Of a DNA stretch of 64,000 nucleotides, positions 50,309-61,582 are shown piece after piece. Each line of letters starts with the position of its first letter. The first letter of the stretch is position 1. Below the pieces are notes generated by a model. The model was not told the origin of the DNA. It did not search any database and saw only the letters and a list, made by a program, of their open reading frames with translations. This DNA comes from an uncultured Alphaproteobacteria bacterium (GTDB lineage: Bacteria > Pseudomonadota > Alphaproteobacteria > Caulobacterales > Parvularculaceae): the NCBI GenBank assembly GCA_937895955.1, contig CALAZI010000200.1:1-64000 (forward strand), written 5' to 3'. Made by a program: the position numbers and the translations under genes.

Positions 50309-51319
50309 ATGAGAGTTTATACGGAACAGGACGCAAATCCCGCGGCGGTGAAATCGGCGCCGGTCGCCGTCATCGGCTATGGCAGCCAGGGCCGCGCGCA
50401 CGCGATGAACCTGAAAGCTTCGGGCTGCGATGTCGTTGTCGGCCTGCGCGAGGGAAGCAAGACGGCGGAAAAGGCGCGCGCCGACGGGCTTGAAGTCGCG
50501 CCCGTCGCCAAAGCGGTCGCCGGCGCCAAGCTCGTCGCGATTTTGACGCCCGACATGAGCCACGAGAAAATCTTCAATGATGAAGTCGCGCCCAATCTTC
50601 AGGCTGGCGCCGCGCTTCTTTTCGCGCACGGCTTCACCGTTCTTTACGGCCGCGTCAGGCCGCCGAAAAATGTCGACGTCATCATGGTGGCGCCGAAAGG
50701 TCCGGGCGATCTCGTGCGCCGCGAATATCAACGCGGTCGCGGCGTTCCCTGTCTCTTCGCCGTCCATCAGGATGCGACGGGAACCGCGAAGGAACGCGCG
50801 CTCGCTTATGCGAGCCTTATCGGCGGCACGGTCGCCGGCGCGATCGAAACGACGTTCCGCGAGGAGACGGAGACCGATCTTTTCGGCGAACAGGCGGTGT
50901 TGTGCGGCGGCGCGTCGGAACTCGTCATCGCCGGCTATGAGACGCTCGTCGAAGCCGGGTATCAGCCGGAAATCGCCTATTACGAATGCCTGCATGAGCT
51001 GAAGCTCATTGTCGACCTTCTCTATGAAGGCGGCATTGCGCGCATGCATGACTTCATTTCCGAAACCGCGAAATACGGCGATCTCGTTTCCGGTCCGCGC
51101 GTCATCAACGCCGAAACGAAAGCGCGCATGCGCGAAGTGCTGAAAGACATTCAGTCCGGTAATTTTGCGCGCGACTGGATTCTGGAAAATCAGGCCGGCA
51201 AGCCGCGTTACCAGCAGCTTCTCGAAGCCGATCTCAACCATCCGATCGAAAAGACCGGGAAGGAATTGCGCTCGCGCATGTCCTGGCTGAAGCCCGGCGC
51301 CAACACCAAAGACGATTGA
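50309..51319 (+). CDS. ilvC: Ketol-acid reductoisomerase (class I)
   Basis: A 336-residue short-form KARI (E. coli has the long class II). The Rossmann loop [17 protein letters not shown] starts near residue 24; knot-domain residues include [29 protein letters not shown] and [20 protein letters not shown] with acidic Mg ligands. It isomerises and reduces acetolactate. ATG 50309 starts 16 nt after ilvD with GGAGCGA upstream. It is followed by ilvB after 5 nt. Confidence 0.97.
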   Translation: MRVYTEQDANPAAVKSAPVAVIGYGSQGRAHAMNLKASGCDVVVGLREGSKTAEKARADGLEVAPVAKAVAGAKLVAILTPDMSHEKIFNDEVAPNLQAGAALLFAHGFTVLYGRVRPPKNVDVIMVAPKGPGDLVRREYQRGRGVPCLFAVHQDATGTAKERALAYASLIGGTVAGAIETTFREETETDLFGEQAVLCGGASELVIAGYETLVEAGYQPEIAYYECLHELKLIVDLLYEGGIARMHDFISETAKYGDLVSGPRVINAETKARMREVLKDIQSGNFARDWILENQAGKPRYQQLLEADLNHPIEKTGKELRSRMSWLKPGANTKDD

Positions 51320-51324
51320 AGACG

Positions 51325-53145
51325 ATGAGCGCGCAAACCGCAGAACAGCTGAAACAGGCGCCGCCGCCGAGGGCGCAGGCGCGACCCGTGCTGAAATCCG
51401 GCGCCGATCTGCTTCTTGACGCGCTGGAAGAGCAGGGCGTCGAGGTGATTTTCGGCTATCCGGGCGGCGCCGTCCTGCCGATCTATGACGCGCTTTTCAG
51501 GCGCGACACGATCCGGCATGTGCTTGTTCGGCATGAACAAGGCGCCGTTCATGCGGCGGAAGGCTATGCGCGCTCAACCGGCAAGGCCGGCGTCGTTCTC
51601 GTGACGTCGGGCCCCGGCGCGACGAACGCGGTCACCGGCCTCGCCGATGCGCTGCTCGATTCGATTCCGATCGTCTGCATAACGGGGCAGGTCGCGCGGC
51701 CGCTGATCGGCACCGACGCCTTTCAGGAATGCGATACGGTCGGAATCACGCGCTCCTGCACGAAATACAACTATCTCGTGCCCTCGGCGCACAAATTGGC
51801 GACGATCGTTCATGAGGCGTTTCATATCGCGCGCAACGGGCGGCCCGGTCCCGTCGTCGTCGATATTCCGAAAGACGTCCAGTTCGAGGAAGCGCTCTAC
51901 ACCGCGCGCGCAGATGCGCAGAAGCGAAACTGCATCGTGAAGCCGCCCGTCAACTCGTTCCAGATCGAGCAGATCGTCGATCTGATGCGCCATGCGCATC
52001 GCCCCGTCATTTACACGGGCGGCGGCGTCATCAATTCGGGGCGCGCGGCGAGCGAGGCTTTGCGCGCGTTGGCGCGGGAAACGGGATTTCCCGTCACGTC
52101 CACCTTGATGGGGCTCGGCGCCTTTCCGGCGTCCGACCCTCAATGGCTCGGCATGCTCGGCATGCACGGAAGTTTCGAAGCCAACAGCGCCATGCATGAT
52201 TGCGATCTGATGATCGCCGTCGGCGCCCGGTTCGACGATCGCGTCACCGGGCGCCTCGACGCCTTCTCGCCGGGATCGAAGAAAGTTCACATCGATATCG
52301 ACCCGTCGTCGATCAACAAGAATGTTCGCGTCGATTTCGGCGTCGTCGGCGATTGCGCCGAGGTTCTTGATGCGCTTGTCGAGGAATGGCGACGCCGCAA
52401 CGCGCAAGAGGACTATGAGTTCGCCCGAACGCGCTCATGGCGCAGCCGGATCAACGAATGGCGCGCGAAAAAATCGTTCGGCTATGAACGCGCCCAAAAC
52501 GCGATCAAGCCGCAATATGCGATTGAGCGGCTTTTTGCGTTGACGCGCGGGCGCGATGTCTATGTGACGACGGAAGTCGGCCAACATCAGATGTGGGCCG
52601 CGCAGCATTTTCATTTCGACCAGCCGAACCGCTGGATGACGTCAGGCGGTCTCGGCACGATGGGATACGGATTGCCCGCCGCGATCGGCGTTCAGGCGGC
52701 GCATCCTGACGCGCTCGTCATCGATATCGCGGGCGACGCCAGCGTGCAGATGACGATGCAGGAAATGTCGACGGCGGTTCAGCATGAGCTGCCGGTGAAA
52801 ATCTTCATTCTCAACAACGCCTATCTCGGCATGGTCCGGCAATGGCAGGAGCTTTTGCATGGCGGGCGTTATTCGCATTCCTATTCGGCGAGCCTTCCGG
52901 ATTTCGTGAAGCTGGCCGAGGCCTATGGCGGCGTCGGCATCCGCGCCGAAACGCCTGACGAGCTCGACGCGAAAATCATGGAAATGATCGAGGTCAGGAG
53001 GCCCGTTCTGTTCGACTGCGTCGTCACGCAGGAGGAAAACGTCTTCCCGATGATCCCGTCGGGCGCGGCGCATAATGAAATGCTGTTCGGCGGCCATCAC
53101 GTGACCGGCGATGAGGTCAGCGATGAAGGAAAGGCGCTCGTGTGA
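51325..53145 (+). CDS. ilvB: Acetolactate synthase, catalytic subunit
   Basis: A 606-residue TPP/FAD enzyme forming acetolactate (or acetohydroxybutyrate). The TPP glutamate is in LVRHEQGAVHAAEGYARSTGKAG; FAD-related RFDDRVTG; the TPP motif GDAS-x24-NN is in IAGDASVQMTMQEM to ILNNAYLGMVRQW. An N-terminal extension (AEQLKQAPPPRAQARPVLKSG) is present. The start is at ATG 51325, 5 nt after ilvC. Its stop overlaps ilvH (TGATG). Another TPP enzyme of the same superfamily is at 60 kb, but lacks an ilvH neighbour. Confidence 0.97.
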   Translation: MSAQTAEQLKQAPPPRAQARPVLKSGADLLLDALEEQGVEVIFGYPGGAVLPIYDALFRRDTIRHVLVRHEQGAVHAAEGYARSTGKAGVVLVTSGPGATNAVTGLADALLDSIPIVCITGQVARPLIGTDAFQECDTVGITRSCTKYNYLVPSAHKLATIVHEAFHIARNGRPGPVVVDIPKDVQFEEALYTARADAQKRNCIVKPPVNSFQIEQIVDLMRHAHRPVIYTGGGVINSGRAASEALRALARETGFPVTSTLMGLGAFPASDPQWLGMLGMHGSFEANSAMHDCDLMIAVGARFDDRVTGRLDAFSPGSKKVHIDIDPSSINKNVRVDFGVVGDCAEVLDALVEEWRRRNAQEDYEFARTRSWRSRINEWRAKKSFGYERAQNAIKPQYAIERLFALTRGRDVYVTTEVGQHQMWAAQHFHFDQPNRWMTSGGLGTMGYGLPAAIGVQAAHPDALVIDIAGDASVQMTMQEMSTAVQHELPVKIFILNNAYLGMVRQWQELLHGGRYSHSYSASLPDFVKLAEAYGGVGIRAETPDELDAKIMEMIEVRRPVLFDCVVTQEENVFPMIPSGAAHNEMLFGGHHVTGDEVSDEGKALV

Positions 53146-53693
53146 TGACCGAACCGCTCTCCCAATCCGTTTACCCGGTGACGCGCGAGGAAGGCGCGGA
53201 AACCGAGGTCATCCTCGCGGCGATCGTCGACAATGAGCCGGGCGTTCTGGCGCGCGTCGTCGGCCTCATCTCCGCGCGCGGCTATAATATCGAAAGCCTA
53301 ACGGTCGCGGAAACCGACGTTGAAAAACACGCCTCGCGCATCACCATCGTCACGCGCGGCACGCCGGCGAAGATCGACCAGATCAAGTTGCAGCTTGGAC
53401 GTCTTGTGCCGGTTCGCCGCGTCATCGACGTCACGAACGAGGCGGATGCGCTGGAGCGCGAACTTGCGCTCATCAAGGTCGTCGGCGCCGGCGAGGAGCG
53501 TATCGAATCAATGCGGCTCGCCGAAATTTTCCGCGCCCGCCCGATCGACACGACCCATTCATCCTTCGTGTTCGAAATCACCGGCGCGCGCGACAAGATC
53601 AACGCTTTCATTGATCTGATGCGACCGCTCGGCCTCAAGGAAATCTCGCGCACGGGGGTTCTCTCCATCCGCCGCGGCGTGGAAAGCGATTGA
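53145..53693 (+). CDS. ilvH: Acetolactate synthase, regulatory subunit
   Basis: A 182-residue IlvH/IlvN protein. The N-terminal ACT domain (ILAAIVDNEPGVLARVVGLISARGYNIESLTVAET) binds valine and confers feedback inhibition; the C-terminal ALS_ss_C domain has LALIKVVGAGEERIESMRLAEIFRARPIDT. ATG 53145 shares its first base with the ilvB stop, a strong coupling that fits stoichiometric partners. A perfect hairpin lies between it and leuA. Confidence 0.96.
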   Translation: MTEPLSQSVYPVTREEGAETEVILAAIVDNEPGVLARVVGLISARGYNIESLTVAETDVEKHASRITIVTRGTPAKIDQIKLQLGRLVPVRRVIDVTNEADALERELALIKVVGAGEERIESMRLAEIFRARPIDTTHSSFVFEITGARDKINAFIDLMRPLGLKEISRTGVLSIRRGVESD

Positions 53694-53726
53694 TGATGGC
53701 GGCGGCTTTTCAGATGCGACTTAGCC

Positions 53727-53749
53727 CCGCGCGGAGGACGCCTCCGCGC
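53727..53749 (+). terminator. Perfect hairpin between ilvH and leuA
   Basis: CGCGCGGAGG (53727-53736) and CCTCCGCGCG (53740-53749) pair over 10 bp around ACG. The next bases (ATTGAGCGTTTTAT) are only loosely U-rich. It could be a weak terminator, an mRNA processing element or a block that reduces leuA expression. Confidence 0.45.
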
Positions 53750-53785
53750 GATTGAGCGTTTTATCAATCCAGGGGACTGAGGATC

Positions 53786-55351
<1,566 letters not shown>

Positions 55352-55353
55352 AT

Positions 55354-56340
55354 ATGGGCATCAATGCGACAAATTACATCTGGATGGACGGCGCCCTGAA
55401 GCCGTGGGGCGAGGCGAATGTTCATGTCATGACGCACGCTCTTCATTACGGCACGTCGTTCTTCGAAGGCGTTCGCGTTTACGACACGCCGGAAGGGCCG
55501 GCGGCGTTTCGTCTCGAAGACCATATCGACCGGCTTTACGATTCGGCGGCGATCTATGGCTGCGTCATTCCGTTCGAGCGCCAGACGCTGATCGACGCCT
55601 GCGATGAAGTCGTCACGGCGAACACGCTCGACAGCGCCTATCTCCGGCCGATCGTCTTTTACGGTTATGGTGAAGTCGGCCCGACGCCGACGCCGCAATT
55701 GCCGGTGCAGACGGCGATCATCGGCGTTCCCTTCGGCGCCTATCTTGGCGAGGAGGCGCGCGCGAAAGGCGTCGACGTCTGCGTTTCAAGCTGGCGGCGC
55801 CTCGCCCCGGACACCATTCCGGCGGCGGCGAAAGCCGGCGGCAATTATCTATCGAGCGTTCTCATATCGAGTGAGGCGAAGCAGCGCGGTTTCGCCGAAG
55901 GCATCGGGCTTGACGTCAACGGGCTCGTTTCGGAAGGCGCGGGAGAAAATCTTTTCGTTGTTCGAAACGGAAAGATCTTCACGCCGCCGGGGTCGGCGTC
56001 GATCCTTTACGGGATTACGCGCGACAGCGTGATGACGCTGGCGCGCGAGGAGGGGATGGAAGTCATCGAGCAGGCGATGCCGCGCGAAGCGCTTTATCTT
56101 GCCGATGAGATCTTTATGACCGGCACGGCCGCCGAAATCACGCCCGTCCGCTCGGTCGATCATCGCCCGGTGCGCGCGAAGGGGCGCGGGCCGGTCGCCA
56201 AGATGCTGCAGGAACGCTTCTTCGGATTGTTCGACGGATCGACCAAAGACCGGTGGGGCTGGCTTCACAAAGTGGAAGTCCGGAAAGGCGCGACAGCCCA
56301 AACAGGGAAGAAGGTCCGTGAAGCCGCAATCGCTGTTTGA
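55354..56340 (+). CDS. ilvE: Branched-chain amino-acid aminotransferase
   Basis: A 328-residue class IV aminotransferase that performs the final transfer of the amino group to the 2-oxo acids of Leu, Val and Ile. Motifs: [58 protein letters not shown] with the PLP-binding Lys, and [22 protein letters not shown]. It starts 2 nt after leuA. It overlaps leuC by 23 nt. C-terminal residues after about 295 are variable. Confidence 0.95.
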   Translation: MGINATNYIWMDGALKPWGEANVHVMTHALHYGTSFFEGVRVYDTPEGPAAFRLEDHIDRLYDSAAIYGCVIPFERQTLIDACDEVVTANTLDSAYLRPIVFYGYGEVGPTPTPQLPVQTAIIGVPFGAYLGEEARAKGVDVCVSSWRRLAPDTIPAAAKAGGNYLSSVLISSEAKQRGFAEGIGLDVNGLVSEGAGENLFVVRNGKIFTPPGSASILYGITRDSVMTLAREEGMEVIEQAMPREALYLADEIFMTGTAAEITPVRSVDHRPVRAKGRGPVAKMLQERFFGLFDGSTKDRWGWLHKVEVRKGATAQTGKKVREAAIAV

Positions 56341-57736
56341 CAAATTATGGGCCCGTCACGTCGTCGTCGAAGAGACGGCGGAAACGCCGGCTGTTCTCTA
56401 TATCGACCTTCACCTTATTCATGAGGTGACATCGCCGCAGGCTTTCGCGGCGTTGAAGGAGCGCGGGCTGAAAGTCCGCCGGCCGGACAAAACGCTCGGA
56501 ACGCTCGATCATTCAACGCCGACAAAGAAGGCGGACGCTGAAGGAAGGCTTCCCTATGCGAGCCGGGAAGCGGAAGAACAGGTCGCGGCGCTGATCCGCA
56601 ATTGCGAAGAGCATGGCGTTGACCTTCTCGGCCTTGGCGATCCGCGCCGCGGCATCGTGCATGTGATCGGCCCTGAACTCGGCATTACGCAGCCCGGCAA
56701 GACGATCGTCTGCGGCGACAGCCACACCTCGACGCATGGCGCGTTCGGCGCGCTCGCCTTCGGCATCGGCACGACGGAGGTCGGCCATGTGCTGGCGACG
56801 CAATGCCTCTTGCAGCGCAAGCCGAAATCGATGCGCGTCACTTTTGTTGGAATTCCGCCCGCCGGCGCCGGCGCGAAAGACATGGCGCTGGCGATGATCG
56901 GCGAAATCGGCGCCGACGGCGGCCAGGGTTATGCGATCGAGTTCGCCGGCGAAGCGGTTGAAGCCCTGTCGATGGAAGGGCGCATGACGCTCTGCAATAT
57001 GTCGATCGAGGCCGGCGCGCGCGTCGGCATGGTGGCGCCCGACGAGACGACCTTCGCATGGCTCGACGGCCGGGATTTTTCGCCGAAAGGCGACGCATGG
57101 GATCGCGCGGTTGAAGACTGGAAAAACCTAGCGACGGAAGAGGGCGCCCCATTCGACCGTGAGGTCGAAATCGAGATTTCCGCGCTGGCGCCGATGATCA
57201 CCTACGGCGTTTCGCCGGACGCCTCGGCGCCTGTCGATGCGCTGGCGCCGGCGCCTGCCGGCGATGTCGAGCGGAGCGCCGCCGACTATATGCGGTTCGA
57301 AGCGGGCCGGCCTTTCGCCGACGCGAAGGTCGATCGCGTTTTCATCGGCAGCTGCACGAATTCGCGGCTTGAGGATTTGCGCGCCGCCGCCGCCGTCATG
57401 CGCGGGCGCAAGGTGATGCGCGGCGTCGTCGCGCTCATCGTTCCTGGGTCCGAAGCGGTCAAACGCGCCGCGGAAGCCGAAGGTCTCGACCGCGTCTTCA
57501 TCGACGCCGGCGCCGAATGGCGCGAACCCGGCTGTTCGATGTGCATTGCGATGAACGGCGACGCCGGCGCGCCCGGCGATCTTGTCGTCTCCACATCCAA
57601 TCGCAACTTTATCGGCCGTCAGGGCAAGGATGTCAGGACCGTTCTGGCGAGCCCGGCGACCGCGGCGGCGTCCGCGATCGAGGGAAAGATCGCCGATCCG
57701 AGGCCCTATCTTGAAGGAGCGGCAGATGTCGCGTGA
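56318..57736 (+). CDS. leuC: 3-isopropylmalate dehydratase, large subunit
   Basis: A 472-residue aconitase-family subunit carrying a 4Fe-4S cluster. Cluster Cys in FIGSCTNSR and [42 protein letters not shown] is the N-terminal domain motif. The start is GTG 56318, inside ilvE. With LeuD it isomerises 2-isopropylmalate to 3-isopropylmalate. It overlaps leuD by 11 nt. Confidence 0.97.
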   Translation: MKPQSLFDKLWARHVVVEETAETPAVLYIDLHLIHEVTSPQAFAALKERGLKVRRPDKTLGTLDHSTPTKKADAEGRLPYASREAEEQVAALIRNCEEHGVDLLGLGDPRRGIVHVIGPELGITQPGKTIVCGDSHTSTHGAFGALAFGIGTTEVGHVLATQCLLQRKPKSMRVTFVGIPPAGAGAKDMALAMIGEIGADGGQGYAIEFAGEAVEALSMEGRMTLCNMSIEAGARVGMVAPDETTFAWLDGRDFSPKGDAWDRAVEDWKNLATEEGAPFDREVEIEISALAPMITYGVSPDASAPVDALAPAPAGDVERSAADYMRFEAGRPFADAKVDRVFIGSCTNSRLEDLRAAAAVMRGRKVMRGVVALIVPGSEAVKRAAEAEGLDRVFIDAGAEWREPGCSMCIAMNGDAGAPGDLVVSTSNRNFIGRQGKDVRTVLASPATAAASAIEGKIADPRPYLEGAADVA

Positions 57737-58307
57737 ACCGTTCCGGAAACTCACCTCGCGCACGCTCGTGCTGTCGCAGGAGAATATCGACACCGACCAG
57801 ATCATTCCGGCGCGCTTCTTGACGACGACGACGCGCGAGGGACTGGGAAAGGCCGCTTTTTACGATTGGCGTTATGATGCGAACGGCCGCCCGAAAAACT
57901 CCTCGATCTTTAACGGCTACAACCGGGAAACGCACAAGATACTCGTTGCGGGCTCGAATTTCGGCTGCGGGTCAAGCCGCGAACACGCGCCATGGGCGCT
58001 TTTCGATTTCGGGTTTCGCGTCGTCATTTCCTCCGACATCGCCGACATCTTCAAAAGCAATGCGTTGAAGAACGGCCTGCTGCCGGTGACGGTTGACGAG
58101 GCGACGCACCGGAAATTGCTGGCCTCGCCGGGCATTGCGGCGACGGTCGATCTTGAGGAGGAAAGCGTGACGATCGAAGGACTTGGCGAGGCGCGTTTCA
58201 AGGTTGAACCTTTCGCGCGGCGATGCCTCATCGACGGCGTCGATCCGCTCGGCCATCTTCTCAACCAGATCGCGGCGATCGAAGCGTATGAAAGGGCGCG
58301 AGCATGA
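57726..58307 (+). CDS. leuD: 3-isopropylmalate dehydratase, small subunit
   Basis: A 193-residue swivel-domain partner of Leu[24 protein letters not shown] near residue 18, [21 protein letters not shown] in the middle and [17 protein letters not shown] 57726 lies within the leuC end (11-nt overlap), consistent with equal subunit synthesis. Its stop overlaps the leuB ATG (ATGA). Confidence 0.96.
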   Translation: MSREPFRKLTSRTLVLSQENIDTDQIIPARFLTTTTREGLGKAAFYDWRYDANGRPKNSSIFNGYNRETHKILVAGSNFGCGSSREHAPWALFDFGFRVVISSDIADIFKSNALKNGLLPVTVDEATHRKLLASPGIAATVDLEEESVTIEGLGEARFKVEPFARRCLIDGVDPLGHLLNQIAAIEAYERARA

Positions 58308-59350
58308 CATTCAGGATTGCGTTTCTCCCCGGCGACGGCGTCGGCCCGGAAGTCGCGGCGGCCGCGCGCCGCGTCATGATGCGCGCCGGCGAAATCTTCG
58401 GTGTCCCGATGAAATTCGAGGATTATGATTTCGGCGGCGTCGCTATTGATCGTCACGGCGATCCCTTGCCGCCGGAAACGCTGACCGAATGTCTTGAAGC
58501 GGATGCGGTTTTTCTCGGCGCCGTCGGCGGACCCAAATGGGACAGAGGCGGTCCGCGCCCTGAAACGGGGCTTCTCGCGCTCAGGAAGCATCTCGGCGTT
58601 TACGCCAATCTGCGCCCCATCCGCGTCATGCCCGGCAAGGAAGCCTTGTCGCCGCTGAAGGAAGAAGCCGCGCGCGGCACGGACATTCTCATCATCCGCG
58701 AACTCACGGGCGGGCTTTATTTCGGCGAGAAACATGAAGGGACCGAACGCGCCAGCGACAATTGCGTCTATACGCGCGAGGAAGTGACGCGCATTGCGCG
58801 GATCGCGTTCGAGGCGGCGCGCGCGCGGCGCGGCAAGGTGACGTCGGTCGACAAGGCGAATGTCATGGCGACCTCGCGCCTCTGGCGCGCGACGGTCATC
58901 GCATTGCATGAAACCGAATACCCTGATGTCGAGCTTGAGCATGTTCTGGTCGATGCGATGGCGATGAAGCTGATCCAGCGCCCGGCGCAGTTTGACGTGG
59001 TGCTGACTGAAAATCTCTTCGGCGACATTCTTTCTGATGAAGCCTCCGTTATCGCCGGGTCGATCGGCCTTGCGCCGTCAGCCTCGCTCGGCGACGGCGC
59101 GCGCGGCCTCTATGAACCGATCCACGGCTCGGCGCCCGACATCGCGGGGCAGGACAAGGCGAACCCCGCCGGCGCAATTTTGTCAGGCGCGATGCTGATG
59201 CGCTTCAGTCTGCAACGGGAGGAAGCCGCGCGCGCGATCGAACGCGCGGTCGAAGCGACAATCGAAAAAGGCTTCGGAACCGGCGATATCGGCGGTCGGG
59301 ATTCGTGCAGCGAATTTGCGGAGCGCGCAGCGGCGGCGGTGAAGCGCTAA
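58304..59350 (+). CDS. leuB: 3-isopropylmalate dehydrogenase
   Basis: A 348-residue NAD-dependent decarboxylating dehydrogenase. Motifs: LPGDGVGPEV at residues 6-15, GAVGGPKWD, IRELTGGLYFGE, DKANVMATSRLWR and the end NLFGDILSDEAS plus GSAPDIAGQDKANPAGAI. Its start is inside leuD. It closes the leucine block; I see no intrinsic terminator before the convergent gene at 59391. Confidence 0.97.
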   Translation: MTFRIAFLPGDGVGPEVAAAARRVMMRAGEIFGVPMKFEDYDFGGVAIDRHGDPLPPETLTECLEADAVFLGAVGGPKWDRGGPRPETGLLALRKHLGVYANLRPIRVMPGKEALSPLKEEAARGTDILIIRELTGGLYFGEKHEGTERASDNCVYTREEVTRIARIAFEAARARRGKVTSVDKANVMATSRLWRATVIALHETEYPDVELEHVLVDAMAMKLIQRPAQFDVVLTENLFGDILSDEASVIAGSIGLAPSASLGDGARGLYEPIHGSAPDIAGQDKANPAGAILSGAMLMRFSLQREEAARAIERAVEATIEKGFGTGDIGGRDSCSEFAERAAAAVKR

Positions 59351-59390
59351 CATCCCAATCGCTCATCCCGGCTGTCGCCGCGATGAACGG

Positions 59391-59951
59391 CTATTTCGCA
59401 ACCGTGCGGCAGTCTCTATCCGATAACCGTCGCTTTGCTGAGTCCAGATCAGCCTGCGCCGCCGCTATCGCTTCCGGCAATCCGGTCGTCTTGTAAACGC
59501 TCCATTTGTTCGTGTTCGACGTATGCTCGATACGAAGCGCATAGCGGCTGACGTCTTCAAACACGCTCGCCGACATCGGCGCAGAAGAGACTGCGTATTG
59601 ATCGCGCAGCATCAATCTGAAATGCGAGCCGTCCGCCAGGCGCATGACGAATTCGCCCGATTTGTAATCATGCCATATCTGCAGGAAGGGCGCGGGCCCT
59701 TCGCTCGTGTCGTAAGAAATGCGCAGGCCGAAATGCGCTGAAAAGTTTCGGCGCGCTTCCCATTTGTTGATGAGGGCGTCGCCTGAGGAGGCCTTGCCGA
59801 CGCCGGCGGCCACCGCCCACCCATCGACGATGCGTTCGCTGTCGCATGAAGGCCGCGCATCGGTTAGAAGCTTTTCTTCCAGTTCCTCGCAAGATGCGAT
59901 GAGCAACGCCGCCGCAGCGAAGGCTGCGTGGGGAGTAAATTCTTTTTTCAT
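59391..59951 (-). CDS. Lipoprotein of unknown function
   Basis: A 186-residue protein with a lipobox near residue 21 (LLIASC). After it comes a Glu-rich start (EELEEKLL) and a region with predicted beta-strands (FGLRISYD, APFLQIWHDYKSGEFVMRLADGSHFRLML, YALRIEHTSNTNKWSVYKTTGL). The C-terminus is a charged helix (AAAQADLDSAKRRLSDRDCR). I recognise no family. Codon and GC composition fit the surroundings. It is convergent with leuB and followed upstream by 80 nt with no gene. Confidence 0.7.
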   Translation of the reverse strand: MKKEFTPHAAFAAAALLIASCEELEEKLLTDARPSCDSERIVDGWAVAAGVGKASSGDALINKWEARRNFSAHFGLRISYDTSEGPAPFLQIWHDYKSGEFVMRLADGSHFRLMLRDQYAVSSAPMSASVFEDVSRYALRIEHTSNTNKWSVYKTTGLPEAIAAAQADLDSAKRRLSDRDCRTVAK

Positions 59952-60031
59952 GATTGACCGCCCCCGATCCCCAACTGGGGATCAGAAGACATCGTCCCCG
60001 TCAGCTTTGCAAGCGATAAGGCGCGCTGTTT

Positions 60032-61582
60032 TTACCCGCGCAAATCCGCCTCGACGAGGCGCGGGCCCTTGATCTCCAGCGCTTCTTTCAACGCGGCGCG
60101 GAATTCTTCCGCGGTTTTCGCGCGGACGGCCGGCACGCCCATGCCGTGAGAAAGCTCGACCCAATCGATCATCGGGTTTGAAAGATCGAGAAGCGACAAG
60201 GCTTTCGGTCCCGGATTGCTGGCGCCGACGCGCGCCAGTTCGATATTGAGGATTGCGTAGCTTGCATTGTTGAAGATGACGGTCGTCACGTCGAGCTTTT
60301 CGCGCGCCATCGTCCACAGCGCCTGCACGGTGTACATCGCGCTCCCGTCGGCTTGGAGGCAGATGATCTTGCGGTCGGGGCAGGCGATCGCCGCGCCGAT
60401 ACCCGCCGGCAAACCAAATCCGATCGAGCCGCCCGTCAGCATCAGCCAATCGTGACGCGCCATGCCCATCGTCATCGGGAACATGGCGAGGCCCGCGGTC
60501 GCGGCTTCATCGACGATGATGGCGTCTTCGGGACAAAGCTCTGCGAGCGCCGCGGCGACACCGGCGGGATCGAGCTTGCCGCTCATCGGCGGCGGAACGA
60601 AACGCGACTGCGCCTTTGCGTGCGTCTTCGGCGCGCCGAGCGCATCGGCTAGCCTGCGCAACGCGCTGAGCGCGTCGGTGCGCGCATCGGCGAGTTCGAT
60701 CGTTTCGGCGTCTTCGGGCGACAGCCAGCCCGGCTTGCCGGGATAGGCGAAGAAGGCGACCGGCGGCTTGGCGCCGATGAAAACGATTTTCTTCAGGCCC
60801 TTGAGATAATCCGCCGCCATCTCGCCGAAATAGGGCAGGCGCTCGACCGGAACGCGGCCCTCGCCGCGCTGAAGGCGCGTCGCGAAGGTTTCGCAGAGAA
60901 TGCGCGCGCCGGTCGCTTCGGAAATGCGGCCCGCTTCGTTGAGCGCGTCTTCACGGAGCGCCATGCCGCCGAGAAATAAGGCGGCGGGCTCTCCCGACTT
61001 CAGCGCCAACGCCGCTTTTTCGACGAGCAATTCATCCGCTTGCGGAACGGCGCGCGGCGCTTTTGGTTCGGCCGCGCCTTTCGCGTCTTCCCAGGCGAAG
61101 TTCGCCGGTGCGATCAGGGTGGCGATCGCGCCCGGATAGCGCATCGCTTCGGCGACAGCCTCGGCGCCGTCGGCGGCGAGCGCGTCGGCGGAGGCGGATG
61201 TCTTCACCCAGTTCGAGAAGGGGCGCGCCGCGCCCTCGACGTCGGAGGTGAGCGGGGCGTCATAGTCGCGGTGATAGGTCGCGTGATCGCCGACGATATT
61301 GACGATCGGCGAATGGCCGCGCCGCGCATTATGCAGATTGGCGGCGCCGTTGCCGAAACCCGGGCCGAGATGCAGGAGCGTCGCCGCCGGCGCGTCGGCC
61401 ATGCGTCCGTAGCCGTCGGCCGCGCCGGTGACGACGCCTTCAAAGAGACCGAGGACGCCGCGCATGTCGGGGTGCTTGTCGATCGCGGCGACAAGCTGCA
61501 TTTCCGATGTGCCGGGATTGGCGAAACAGACGCGAACGCCGGCTTTGTATAAGGTTTCGATCAGGGCTTCCGCGCCGTTCAC
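60032..61582 (-). CDS. TPP-dependent decarboxylase/acetolactate-synthase-like enzyme
   Basis: A 516-residue TPP-superfamily enzyme. The catalytic Glu is E48 in GLFEGVVTGAADGYGRM; the TPP/Mg segment is LQADGSAMYTVQALW to IFNNASYAIL, where the first Gly of GDG is Ala. It lacks the FAD-type loop of true ALS and resembles benzoylformate decarboxylase-like proteins often annotated as ALS large subunit. Its ATG overlaps the PQQ dehydrogenase stop (ATGA at 61579-61582), so the two are co-translated; an aldehyde or alcohol made by one could be used by the other, but this is inference. It is not expected to complement ilvB. Confidence 0.85.
   Translation of the reverse strand: MNGAEALIETLYKAGVRVCFANPGTSEMQLVAAIDKHPDMRGVLGLFEGVVTGAADGYGRMADAPAATLLHLGPGFGNGAANLHNARRGHSPIVNIVGDHATYHRDYDAPLTSDVEGAARPFSNWVKTSASADALAADGAEAVAEAMRYPGAIATLIAPANFAWEDAKGAAEPKAPRAVPQADELLVEKAALALKSGEPAALFLGGMALREDALNEAGRISEATGARILCETFATRLQRGEGRVPVERLPYFGEMAADYLKGLKKIVFIGAKPPVAFFAYPGKPGWLSPEDAETIELADARTDALSALRRLADALGAPKTHAKAQSRFVPPPMSGKLDPAGVAAALAELCPEDAIIVDEAATAGLAMFPMTMGMARHDWLMLTGGSIGFGLPAGIGAAIACPDRKIICLQADGSAMYTVQALWTMAREKLDVTTVIFNNASYAILNIELARVGASNPGPKALSLLDLSNPMIDWVELSHGMGVPAVRAKTAEEFRAALKEALEIKGPRLVEADLRG

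Noticed and set aside
60032..61582. Second acetolactate synthase for BCAA synthesis
   Set aside because: It lacks a regulatory subunit neighbour, has ADG in place of GDG and is closer to benzoylformate decarboxylase-type proteins; the operon copy at 51325 is the biosynthetic enzyme.
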